The notes beneath the pieces are model-generated. The model ran no database searches. It had not been told where the DNA came from and saw nothing but the letters and a program-made list of their open reading frames with translations. Source: Catenaria anguillulae PL171 (Eukaryota > Blastocladiomycota > Blastocladiomycetes > Blastocladiales > Catenariaceae). Taken from it: DNA of 58,545 bases. The first letter of the stretch is position 1; every line of letters begins with the position of its first letter. Made by a program: the position numbers and the translations under genes. Below are positions 43,521 through 53,497 of this stretch, piece by piece. The DNA lies in NCBI GenBank assembly GCA_002102555.1, contig MCFL01000152.1:1-58545 (forward strand), in the 5' to 3' direction.

Positions 43521-44263
43521 ATGACCGTCAACACCTCCACCGATGCATTGACCTTCACGGCCCAAGCAACCTCGCACTTTGCCACCAACTGGGCCAAGAT
43601 CGCCACCCCCTCGTTTTTGGCGCACTTGCGTGCCAACACGCTGCCCAGGGCTGCCTTCAACCGCTGGCTGCTGCAAGACTACTTGTTTGTGATTGAGTTT
43701 GCCAAGCTCCTCGGCACCATCTTCACGCTTGCCCCGCGCCGCGACAACGACCTGCTGCTGACTGGGTTTTTGGCGCTCAAGGACGAGATTGCCTGGTTCG
43801 AGGCGCACTTGACCAAACTTGGCGTGTCGCTGCCACACCCAGACGAGTTTGTGCGTGTCTCTGAGCAGGCCCCGGGAAACGGGATTCAAGTGCGCCCTGC
43901 ATGTGCCGAGTTTGTCACGTGGCTGGGCGACCTTCAAACCCAAGTGCTGGGCGAGGGCAAGGACAGGCGTGCGGCGTACCGGCAGTTGCTCGTGGCGTAC
44001 TGGGCGGGTGAGAAGGCGTACAATCTGGCGTGGGGATCGCTCCGAGGGGACGCAAAGGTGCCTGATGAGTACAAGGGTTTGTGGACCGGTGGACCAATCC
44101 GCTGTTTGACCAGTTTGTGGTCGACATGGGCGTGGCGGTGGATCGCGAGTTTGCGAGGGACGAGGTGACTGAGGACGACAAGAAGGCGGCCATGGCCGTG
44201 GTGGAAAAGGTCACGGTCCTCGAGGACAAGTTTTGGGCCATGGTGTATGGCGCTGACGAGTAA
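43521..44263 (+). CDS. TenA/THI-4 family protein, one-base frame break
   Basis: TenA-like proteins are helical bundles that hydrolyse thiamin breakdown products or act in related salvage. Start ATG 43521 (GACACCATGACC). Visible: 'FNRWLLQDYLFVIEFAKLLG', 'LALKDEIAWFEAHLTKLG', 'YRQLLVAYWAGEKAYNLAW'. The frame breaks near 44074 in the run ACAAGGGTTTGTGG; the next frame gives 'DRWTNPLFDQFVVDMG' and 'VVEKVTVLEDKFWAMVYG', the expected C-terminal helices. One missing base would give 247 residues exactly. Catalytic Cys and Glu were not assigned, so thiaminase activity is unproven; the Asp/Glu 'DEIAWFEAH' region matches the family. A sequence error is as likely as a real mutation. Confidence 0.75.
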
Positions 44264-44620
44264 GTCAGGTTCCAGGGAGACCATGGATACCGAGTGTGCG
44301 AGTGTCCTGTGTGTGCCAAATTCCCCCAGCTCGGCATGGGGCAGCAACCAAGAGATCCTATCAATGTACTATTATGCTTTATGTCATTCCTGTTGTATAG
44401 TTTGCTATTGCTCCTACATTTGGCCACATGGACACACAGAAGCCATGAAGGTCAGGAATGTCGACCTGGTCAAGACCCACAGACCTCCTCAAGACTCCCA
44501 GATCTCCCGTGTGGCGCTCGTGCACGACGTCGAACAGCGTATTGGATGTATGATACAATACCACGATGAATTGAGCCATGACACTGAAATAAACGGCACT
44601 CGCTGCAATCACACACAACC
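44264..44620. other. Intergenic, TenA to Arp10
   Basis: About 360 bases. No coding or RNA signal; it serves as the Arp10 promoter and TenA 3' UTR. Confidence 0.4.
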
Positions 44621-46405
44621 ATGGACCGCATCCGCCGCGCCCTCGACACGGCCGGCACCCGCACCGCCTCGGCGGCCGCCCGTGCTTCATCTTCGCTTGC
44701 CTCCTCTTCATCCGACATTGCCGCGCTGCTCCGGTCGCGTGCCACGGCATCGTCGTCAAACTACACCTCGGACGACCGCATTGTGCTCGACATTGGGTCG
44801 CTCTACACCAAGGTTGGGTTTGCGGGCGAGCACTCGCCACGGTTCATTGTGCCCAACCGGTCTCGCCATGCTTCAGCAACAAAGGCCGATCGCACACAGT
44901 TTTGGGACTATTCGGGCTTTTTTGACCAAGTCGCTGCCAACAAGCTCGAGTACTACTTGTCGGATCATCTGACCGATGTGTTTTTCCGGTACCTGCTCAC
45001 AGACCCAAAGGGCAAGACGCTGATTGTGTGCGAGTCGGTGCTCATGCCCGTGCTGCTCAAGCAAACACTCGCCAAGGTCCTGTTTGAACGGTTCCGGATT
45101 GCCACCTTGTTCTTTGCGCCCGCCGAACTCGCCACCGTGCTCACCACGGGCCAATCAGCGGGCCTGGTCCTCGAGTGCGGCCACCTGGAAACAACCATCA
45201 CCCCCGTGTACGACTACCGGGTCCTTGCAACCAACGCCCGAGCGGTCCCACTGGCAGGCGACTGCGTGCTGGCCAACCTCAAGGATCTGCTCACCAAGTT
45301 TGGATCGCTGCTGACGCCTATTGACGATTTCCGCGGGCATACGAGCGGCGCACGCATGCCCACGTCGGGTCGGCCAATGACGCCACCGTCGTCGTCCAGT
45401 CAACAGCAACTCGTGCTCCGTGGGCCGTCGATGCTCGATCGTATTACTGGTCTGTCTGCCGTGACTGCGTTTTGGTTCAAGTGGTCCAACTGGGCACTTG
45501 GACTCACGTCGCGGCTGGGCATGACGCCGTCCCCAGAAACAATGGCACGGGCCGCGGGCGTTGGCCATGGGCACACGCTGGTTCCGTGGTCAGATACCAT
45601 TGTGGCGCAACTGCTGACGCCCGAGTTTCTCGAGCAAGTCAAGGCACGTGCCTTATTTGTTGGAGCTGTACCAAAGGAGGGCGAGTCGGTCACGGTGACT
45701 GAGCCGACCGAGGAGCAGTTGGCTGCACAAGAATCTGCGGCGGCGGCCGCCGCCGCCGCCGATACGGCAAGTGTCATGAGCGACGACGGAGCCACTGGCA
45801 TGCCGCTGCCTGCCCTGCCGCTGCCTGTCAGCGATCCGCTCGAGCCGCCACACCTGCTCAACCAGTATCGTATTTACAAGTCGGGCGCGTCCACCGTGTA
45901 CTATCCGTTGGGCGAGCGCGGCGTGCCGATTGGCGGAAATCGCAACATGAAGCTGATTTTGCCCGGATGGGTCAGGGAGCGTGCGGCCGAGCCCTTGTTT
46001 GATGGCGATGCCGATGGCCGAAACGTCGTGACCGTCTTGTTGGACGTGCTGCTCTCGTGCCCAAGAGATGTGCGCGGGGCCGTGGCCAGAAATGTGATCG
46101 TGTCGGGTGGAACAGCCTTGTTGCCCGGTTTCTTTGCGCGCGTCAGGGAGCAGACTTTGAATGTGCTGGCGACCGACGAGCGGTATCGGGAGCTGCGGGG
46201 CGTTGAGAATGTATTGCGGTTTGTGGCTCCGGGCAGTGGCACGGTTCAGTGTGGCCCGTGGGTTGGCGCGTCGTTGGCTGCATCGCTCAAGATCTTGGGT
46301 GCGCCTGTACAAACCACCATGCAGGATTTCGAGGCGTGGTGTACTGCGATCGGGGAGGGCAGGGAAGAGTGGCTGGTCAAGGATTGGGCTTTGGGCGTGG
46401 ATTGA
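44621..46405 (+). CDS. ARP10: Actin-related protein 10 (dynactin pointed end)
   Basis: 594 residues, single exon. Divergent actin fold: 'RIVLDIGSLYTKVGFAGEHSP' is the phosphate-1 loop, 'LVLECGHLETTITPVYDY' the second, and 'NVIVSGGTALLPGFFARV' the adenosine motif. 'YYLSDHLTDVFFRYLLTDP' and 'IVCESVLMPVLLKQTLAKVLF' match the Arp10/Arp11 type of the dynactin pointed-end complex, which caps the Arp1 filament and binds cargo adaptors for dynein. It is longer than the usual ~400-420 residues because of a Ser/Ala-rich N-terminal extension of about 45 residues and Ala/Ser-rich inserts near 45,340-45,420 and 45,700-45,860. A GGC-rich palindrome (45740-45765) encodes the Ala run. ATG at 44621 sits in context AACCATGGA. 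Confidence 0.85.
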   Translation: MDRIRRALDTAGTRTASAAARASSSLASSSSDIAALLRSRATASSSNYTSDDRIVLDIGSLYTKVGFAGEHSPRFIVPNRSRHASATKADRTQFWDYSGFFDQVAANKLEYYLSDHLTDVFFRYLLTDPKGKTLIVCESVLMPVLLKQTLAKVLFERFRIATLFFAPAELATVLTTGQSAGLVLECGHLETTITPVYDYRVLATNARAVPLAGDCVLANLKDLLTKFGSLLTPIDDFRGHTSGARMPTSGRPMTPPSSSSQQQLVLRGPSMLDRITGLSAVTAFWFKWSNWALGLTSRLGMTPSPETMARAAGVGHGHTLVPWSDTIVAQLLTPEFLEQVKARALFVGAVPKEGESVTVTEPTEEQLAAQESAAAAAAAADTASVMSDDGATGMPLPALPLPVSDPLEPPHLLNQYRIYKSGASTVYYPLGERGVPIGGNRNMKLILPGWVRERAAEPLFDGDADGRNVVTVLLDVLLSCPRDVRGAVARNVIVSGGTALLPGFFARVREQTLNVLATDERYRELRGVENVLRFVAPGSGTVQCGPWVGASLAASLKILGAPVQTTMQDFEAWCTAIGEGREEWLVKDWALGVD

Positions 46406-47114
46406 GAGTTCCAGTTCAATGTGTATTAATGGTGAGACATATACATAGATTATCGGTACATAGACGAGGTGGTTGGCGGCTGTGCAATGTGCTCGCGACC
46501 AGCCAGCCCGCGGGCGGCTGCGACTGGACTCAGCTGGCTGTCAACCTCTTCGCTACTCGTCACTCTCTGCAGGCATACCTACCGGCTGGGAATAACGTCT
46601 CTGCTCGCCCTCATGAAGTCGCCGACGCTTCATCGCACGCCGTCATCCCCTTTTTTTTCCAGCATAGACACACAACGTCATGATCGACGATCTCGAGAAA
46701 CGTTTCACAAATGGTTTGGCTGTGCCGCCGCTGTCTTTGCAAAGCTTGCCGCCATGCTCGACACAATCCATGTGACTCGATGCAAAACATGCAAAACAGA
46801 AGCAGAAGCACTGAATCATGCATGCAAACGAACCTTGCAACCCAAGGCCGCTTGGCTGCAGCCAGCCAGTTGGGACCAGGCACATCGATGAAAAAAATGA
46901 CTCACCTTCCAAAGCCCCAACTCCCAAGCAAACGATTGATTGAGCAGCGCACTCGGAAAAACTTGAAATGAGGAGCGGGCCCGCCCACGCCGACCGAGTC
47001 CTTGCTCGAGAGTTGAAATACCTCGTCAACAATTTGTGCTCTTGGTGAGATCGCACAAGCATCCATTCCCAACACGCTGACCCTTCATCTCATTATCTCA
47101 CCCAATCCACCGCA
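46406..47114. other. Intergenic, Arp10 to the large HEAT/SPRY gene
   Basis: About 710 bases. No gene seen; short frames only. A T tract (46651-46660) lies before a CAG and looks like a splice site but no exon joins it. Confidence 0.4.
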
Positions 47115-50100
47115 ATGTTTTCTCGCTTGGGCGGCTCAAAATTCAGCCGCGGGCAGCAAAAGCCAGGCGGTAAGCATGGCCAGTCCAATTCCCACCAGCG
47201 AAAGCTCAAGACAGTGCTCAAGGAACTGCAGGTTCCCAGTACGTGGACTCGATTGCTTGCTTCTCGCTTCTGGCGGTGGCCCTAACCTCGCTGATTGCAC
47301 ACTAATTTTTTTCCTTTTGCAGGCAACAACTTGGATCTCTTCATCAAGACGTACTCGTCAGCAGTTCTTGAGGACCGTGACGTGCCCCAAGAAGATGTTG
47401 AGCTGTACGTGCCCCTGTTCTTATCGTCCTTCATTTGGCAGGGTCCAGAATGAGCTAATCATTCGCTGTAATTGTCATTTAGGATCAAGGAAATCATGGC
47501 ACCCGAGGGCGAAGTGTTGTTTTTTCGTATGTCCGCGGCGCAATTCATTTGCAATTCATTCACCATCTAACTCACGGTCGAAACTGCAGCCCAGGCGCTC
47601 GAAACGATTCGTGCGGCGTTGAACAGCGACAGCCAAGATGACCAAGTTGCGGCCTCGTGCTTGCTACGTGCTATCATGGAAGATGGTACAATCCACGTTG
47701 TCAAACCAGCTTGTGCAGCCCCCCAAAACAGCTCACCTCGTCAAGGTCATCGAACACAGACACGACTGCCGGCGTCACTGGCGGCATGGTTGCTCTCGCC
47801 GCGTACAATGTCTTTTTACAGCCAACGCAAACCAACGCGATTGTGCGCGTCAACTTGCTCAATGTCATCAGCTGCGGGATCATCAATGGTATGTTCCCCC
47901 TCCTCGTCTGCCCTGAGTGCACTCCATTTGCTAACTTGAGCTTTTCTTCTTATAGTGCCGACCGTCTACAACGGCCAAATTCCGGCGCTATTCACCAGCG
48001 CAAAAACTGCGCATGACCTCCTGTCGCTTGTTTGTGAGCGTTGGCATCCCGAACGTCAAGTCGCCAAAGCCGCCCACGCATTGCTGGCGACCATGGTCAA
48101 CACTGGTTTGCCTCTTTCTCTGCTTCTCCTGACTCGTTAGTCACCATCTCACACGCGGTTCTTGTTCCCAGATCTGTTGAGTTCTGTCTTTGTGTCTGGT
48201 GAGTTCACCAAGGCGCTCTGGACTAACATTTGCAACGACTCGCTCGATGATGGTTTACGCGAGGCGCAGGTCGGCTTGTTGAACCACATTTGGAAGGGCG
48301 GAAAGAAGAATCCCGATTTGACGTGCGAGGCATTGCATGGGTGGGCCGAGATGGAGCCAGCAGGCAAGGTTGTCGAGTTCTTGAAGGATGACAGGGGTTC
48401 GTTTCCTTTTTCGTAATCAATGTCCTCCATGGATTCGGCTTTCCTTATCGCTCACCATGATGTGTGGTTTTGCAGAGTTTCTCGTGGACGCTGCGTTTGA
48501 CGTGCTGGCCCGATTCCTTCCTGGCCCGCCTCAAATTGCCGCGCCAGTTCTTGACGTGATTCAAGACGCCGAGTTTGCTAAGGTGCTCTTGTCGGCCATT
48601 ATCAATCACAAGAGTCTCGATTTGCTATTGGTCGAGGAGGCCTTCACCGCCGTGATTATCGCTGGTCAATGTGCGCTTCCCCATATGTTTTTGGCTCCAT
48701 GATCTGTGATTGATTTTTTGCTTCTGACACTTGGCATCGGTTTGGTCAGCATCCTTCACGGACCAATTGATCAATTCTGGCAAGCTGGTCGAACTATTGA
48801 CTCGAGAGTTTGGCGACGAGATGGACGATTTCTTTGACGAGATGTACACCATTATGCTCACCTTCCCGGAGTCAGGTATGACCATGTGCCCTGTGCGTTG
48901 CGTGCCAACTCAGGACAGACCGAACTGAAACCTCGCTTCCTATCATGGATTTTTACTAGCCCGCAATCGTTTATGGCAACACATTATGGACACACCGCTC
49001 GCATCACATGGCTATTCGCACCTCGCAACCTCTCCCGTCACGTCCGATTTCACCCACTTTGCCATGGCATTTGACCCCAACGCCAAACCCAAGCTCGTTT
49101 CGGCTTTCGTCCAAGCATTCGACGCCATTGCAGACGATGGACTCGACGAGGTGGACCCAGATCGCATCACCCAGCTCTTGACTCAGCTTCATGGCTTGCT
49201 CAAGTGCGACCTCTCGCCCTCACTCCGCGCACAGCTTTTCGACCTATCGCAACTTTGGGACGTGATTCGAATGGCAATGCTGACGCCCGACTTGCGAATT
49301 GGCTGCAAGCCGCTGCGCCTCGTCGTCAACAACCTCGCACATACGTTGCCCGAGAGCATTCCCACGATTGTCGAGGTCGTGTACGCGCCGACGCTGGCGC
49401 AAATCCAGTCCAAGCTAACTGACGCGCTGTCGCCCATTGCCGAAATTGTCAAAACCAACCGCACCAATCCCGACGCCAACGACTTTACAGCCGTACTCAT
49501 GGTCATTGGCCTCTTCGAAGAAGTCGGCAGCCAATTGCTCGATTTGGTCGATGGCTTGCATGGTGCCGTTGTGATGGCGATCTGTGCCGAGCACAGCAAC
49601 ACGTTCAAGGACATGTTTGAGACATTTATGCAACTGCTCGAGGTGGTTCTCTTTGACGAGCAAAAGCATCCTGGGCTCATGCAGAAGCTGGAGGCGGCCG
49701 TGGAGCCCTACTTTTTCAAGCGGGCAAAGGAGGGCCGGTGCAAGCCCACGTACTCGACCAATCTGCAGCAATTTGAGCGGGACATTCAGTTGAACCGTGA
49801 GAATGATGTGATTGGCGTCTATGTCCAGGTGATTGCAGAGACCGTCGAGGCGTTGGTTCATTATCGTACGCTCGTTGCCTGTCCATTGGATTCATTCCGT
49901 CAAAGTGTTCTAACCACAGGCCATTGAATAGCCGAGTTGCGGCAATATTGCCTGGACTTGCTCCCACCTCTTGCCGCCGTTCTCACTCGTATGCAAGTCC
50001 AGTCGTCGTCCATTTCTGCTCTCATGAACATCCTTCAACAAGGTACAAGCTAGCAGACATGCTCTTTCGCACTTATCATACTGCTCGCGAAGCTCACGTC

Positions 50101-51931
50101 CATGCTGTCACCGCTTGCCCACAGTTCCGGACGAGGACTTTGATCAAGGGTATCACGAAATTGGTCTCATGTACTATGACTGCATGATTACCACAATCGA
50201 CCCATTCCCCGCCGAGACACATTTTCAGACCACGTTCTTGACTCTTGAGCGGCTGTTTATCCGCAACTCACTTCCTATTCGCATGTGTTGGGAGCCAACG
50301 TCGTCCGCTCTCACTATCAGTACACGCGGGAACATGGTCTGTGTTTCTGGTCATTCCTGACGCAACTCGCTTGGACCAACCTGACACTTGCTCCCGTCGT
50401 TTCCAATTCGCAGGTCAACAACGGGTCCGCGTCGGCACACTGTGCTCGTGGGTCCTTTGGCGTTTCCGGCGCTGGAAGGTATGGGTTCTCGATTCGGTTC
50501 ACGGAGGGTGGGTTTAGTGCCGTTGGATTCACGACGCGGACGGCGCCTGTTGCCTGTCCTGAGGGCAACCATTTCTGCGAGCCGGGAGCAGATGTCGGCG
50601 ACGTGGTCGTGGTTGACATTTTGAACGGATTCGCATGGCACTCTGGCAAGGTACATGATTCCGTGCAATCGTCGAGACACATATTGATTTCACACATGAA
50701 CAACAATTGCGGTTCATAGGGCCGGTACAATGGCTTTGCTGGCTTCCCAGGCGCATCAGTCACATTTGTGCTCGACCTTGACCTCGGTCAATTTCTCGTT
50801 CGACTCGACAAGCACGGCCCATTCCGTGTCGTCTTTTCTGGCCTAGATTCCGGTGCCGCTTGGTACCCGTACCTGTGCCAACCGCAACGGTCGTGCTCGG
50901 AATCCATGTTTCATGACGACGCACGCCTGACCGATATTGACGACTTTATCCCCATCGGACTGGCCAAGTACGAGCACATTGTTCTTGATCCTTCGAAGTC
51001 CTTGGTTGCAGCTGAGCCGTCCAACCCGCCATCGGCGTTCACGCCATTGACCGATCCCATCGACCCTCCCGTGGACGAAAACATGACTATCCAGTACTAT
51101 TATGAGCTGGAAGCAGCACCCGCTTCCCCCATCATTGCCGCCGGATTCCGTCAAGTGCATCTGTACTCGCTGTGGATCGCCACACGCGGGCTCGAGGCCG
51201 CTGTGCAGTTTACCACGGGTGACATGGTCGAGGAGTCGCTCGAGTGGCGTGAACTTGTGCCTGCGTTGGTGCAGTGGTACATGCGGCGGCAGGCAGAGAC
51301 AGATGAGCCGTTGCCCGACCAGTTTGCCGCGCATTTCACTTGTGCAACCGCCAATGATGAGGATGAGAGTGGGAGGCAAGCCCCAGACGGATGGCGCAAG
51401 TGGTCGATTGCGGCCGAGCCCGCGATTGTGGATGGTCGACCCAACATTCCCGACGATGGCAACGTGTTGATTGTGTGCGGCATCGTATCCAAGGCCGAGA
51501 TGTTGCCCAAGCATGATGCCATGGAGGACGCATTCCCACTGGCTCCATACTGCTCGGATCGGCTCTTGTTTGGCGTCGCTGCGGTTACTGAGGCGGACGA
51601 GTCGATTGAAAACTCGCACTGCTCGCTGGTCGTGACAAAGGGGTCCGACCATGTGTACGAAGGCGACGAGTTTAACAAGATGGTGCTTGCGCACATGTCC
51701 GAGTTGCATGCGCTGCCGGTTTGCATTGGAATGCAAGGGGTCAAGATGACAATGCACACGGATGTGACGGTCGAGGGCGAGAACGCACTGCGCGGGCCGC
51801 TGCTCAAGCAATGCCAGTCGCCCGACTCGGTGTTGTACTTGACGATGGCCAACTGGGGTGTGCGGCCGCCTGGGTTTGGCGACGACGATGATGAGGAATG
51901 GTCGGACGAAGATGAGTTGGATGTGGATTAG
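47115..51931 (+). CDS. Large multi-exon HEAT-like plus SPRY-like protein
   Basis: Unrecognised gene. Exon 1 is 47115-47238 (MFSRLGGSKFSRGQQKPGG), joined across GTACGT..TTGCAG to 47323 ('NNLDLFIKTYSSAVLEDRD'). About ten more short exons follow up to 48,870, all with helical repeat text ('TDQLINSGKLVELLTREFG', 'DVLARFLPGPPQIAAPVLDV'). A long exon 48,959-49,870 continues the helices ('LRAQLFDLSQLWDVIRMAM', 'YFFKRAKEGRC'). From about 50,290 the text turns into a beta fold: 'GRYGFSIRFTEGGFSAVGF', 'GADVGDVVVVDILNGFAW', 'GASVTFVLDLDLGQFLVRL' and 'AWYPYLC', the order of a SPRY/B30.2 domain. The last exon ends in an acidic tail ('DDDDEEWSDEDELDVD'). Frame carries through the exon chain, so one gene is likely, but a junction near 50,270 is unclear. 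Not a family I can name. Confidence 0.65.
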
Positions 51932-52013
51932 GTTTTTTTTTGCCTTGTCTTGATAGTGACGCCATAGAACCCATACATGGACACAATCACAATACATTTT
52001 GTTGAGTACTTCC
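51932..52013. other. Short spacer between convergent 3' ends
   Basis: 82 bases with a T tract (51935-51942). The 3' ends of the SPRY gene and the first seven-helix gene almost touch. Confidence 0.5.
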
Positions 52014-53255
52014 TCAACGGTTTAGTGCAACCAACTGCGTCATGCTGGTCATTGTCATTGACGCCACCGCTACGACGACTTTGAGTGTCAAAGTCATCAT
52101 GGACGTTGACAAGTGTGCAGAAATCTTGTCCGAGAACAATGATCGGACAAGGACAAAGAGGGCAAGTAGCCCGACTTTGAAGCCGACAAGCACCGCTATT
52201 CGAGTGATAACTATGGACACCTCGGCTTTGCGATTCCTTTGTTGACGCTGTTTGCCGAGACTCCTCATTATTGTCCTTTTGATGATGGAAGATCGTTGAG
52301 AAGATGTTGCAGGTGATGGTGCTACCGGTTCCTTTTCAGGTTCGGATGGGACACTGGCAATAATTCGCGGACCAGCGGTTGGCGGTGGCTCTGGACTACT
52401 CGGGCCGGCTGTCAAAGTCGACTCGACCTTCCCGCTTGTCATGAGCCCCAAGTCGCCTTGGTGATGCGCCTGCCTGAGTTCCCGCCGACATTGCATCGTG
52501 TACTGAATCGCCAGCACGGTGCAGGGAATGTCGGCCATGGCGACAATGATGAAAAAGCTGAAATACCCGAGCAAGTACAGTGTCGTCGCTGTGATGGCGA
52601 GTTGGCTTCCATTCGCCTCATACGCATTTCGTGCAAATTCGTGCGATGACCACGACACTGGGACATAAGCCATGTGTCGCAAGAAAGGCAAAGTGCATAG
52701 CCGCAAGACCGTCACAGTGATAATCACACCAGTTCCCAGCTGAACGGCCCACTTCCGCACAGCAGACAGCATGGAGTAAACAGACGTGAAACGATTGACG
52801 GATGCCAAGCTGAAGAAGCAATAGCCCAACGTTTGTAATGTAGGGATGGCAGGGTAGATACTTGATGCGATACAGCCTGGGGTATTGGCCATAGTAGCGT
52901 TTCGACAGTCAAACTGCGGGCAAATGAAAACGAGGGCGATGTCGTAAGCCGTGATGGCCACTTGATCAAGCAACATCGCCATCCAACTGAGAGTCGTTAG
53001 TGTGGCGAGGACTTGATTCAAAGTGCGCGGCCAAATAGCTCGAAGGGGATACAAAATTCTCACCCAAACACCAATGTTTGAAGCAGACCATGACGTGCGG
53101 CGGCGAGAATGTTCTCCAAGCATGATTCGTTTGTGGTACCGACAACTTGCCATTGTGAATGCCACACACAATGGAAGGCCAGCCGTCGAAAGGACAATCG
53201 GTGTCCATGCTGGAAAGGTTTCATGGGCGCGGTCGATTGTACAGAACACTGACAT
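52014..53255 (-). CDS. Seven-helix membrane protein, paralogue 1
   Basis: About 413 residues from the likely start MSVFCTIDRAHETF at 53255; other in-frame ATG lies at 53309. Predicted helices: 'TPIVLSTAGLPLCVAFTMAS', 'QVLATLTTLSWMAMLLDQVAI', 'LQTLGYCFFSLASVN', 'LGTGVIITVTVLRLCTLPF', 'LYLLGYFSFFIIVAMADI', then a ~100-residue loop, 'IAVLVGFKVGLLALFVLVRS' and 'TLKVVVAVASMTMTSMT'. The second loop has 'CPQFDCRNATMANTPGC', two or three Cys with an N-glycosylation site. Shares with its neighbour at 53.5 kb the TM2 text (NQxLxTxxxLxWxAxLLDQ), the Cys loop and the C terminus (MTxLVALxx). No family name known to me; topology is that of a GPCR. Confidence 0.7.
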   Translation of the reverse strand: MSVFCTIDRAHETFPAWTPIVLSTAGLPLCVAFTMASCRYHKRIMLGEHSRRRTSWSASNIGVWVRILYPLRAIWPRTLNQVLATLTTLSWMAMLLDQVAITAYDIALVFICPQFDCRNATMANTPGCIASSIYPAIPTLQTLGYCFFSLASVNRFTSVYSMLSAVRKWAVQLGTGVIITVTVLRLCTLPFLRHMAYVPVSWSSHEFARNAYEANGSQLAITATTLYLLGYFSFFIIVAMADIPCTVLAIQYTMQCRRELRQAHHQGDLGLMTSGKVESTLTAGPSSPEPPPTAGPRIIASVPSEPEKEPVAPSPATSSQRSSIIKRTIMRSLGKQRQQRNRKAEVSIVITRIAVLVGFKVGLLALFVLVRSLFSDKISAHLSTSMMTLTLKVVVAVASMTMTSMTQLVALNR

Positions 53256-53497
53256 TGCCGACACTGACTTTTTTGTTGATCTTCCAATGTGGCTGCAAAT
53301 TTGTTGCATGATGATACGTCCAATCAAATAGAATCGGGAGGAAGCCAATCAGCATGCACGTCACTCAAAATCAAGCGAAAAGCAGGTGCGGACAGAATGA
53401 TGCGGACAACGTTCAGCACAACCGAGAGAGGCAAGTAAATGAAACATAAGCCGGAAGGAACAGAATAGATACCAGGTCCCATCTACTCCAACTCCCA

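Noticed and set aside
45740-45765. GC-rich perfect palindrome GGCGGCGGCCGCCGCC
   Set aside because: Encodes an Ala run within Arp10, and is explained by GCN codons. Not a terminator or origin.
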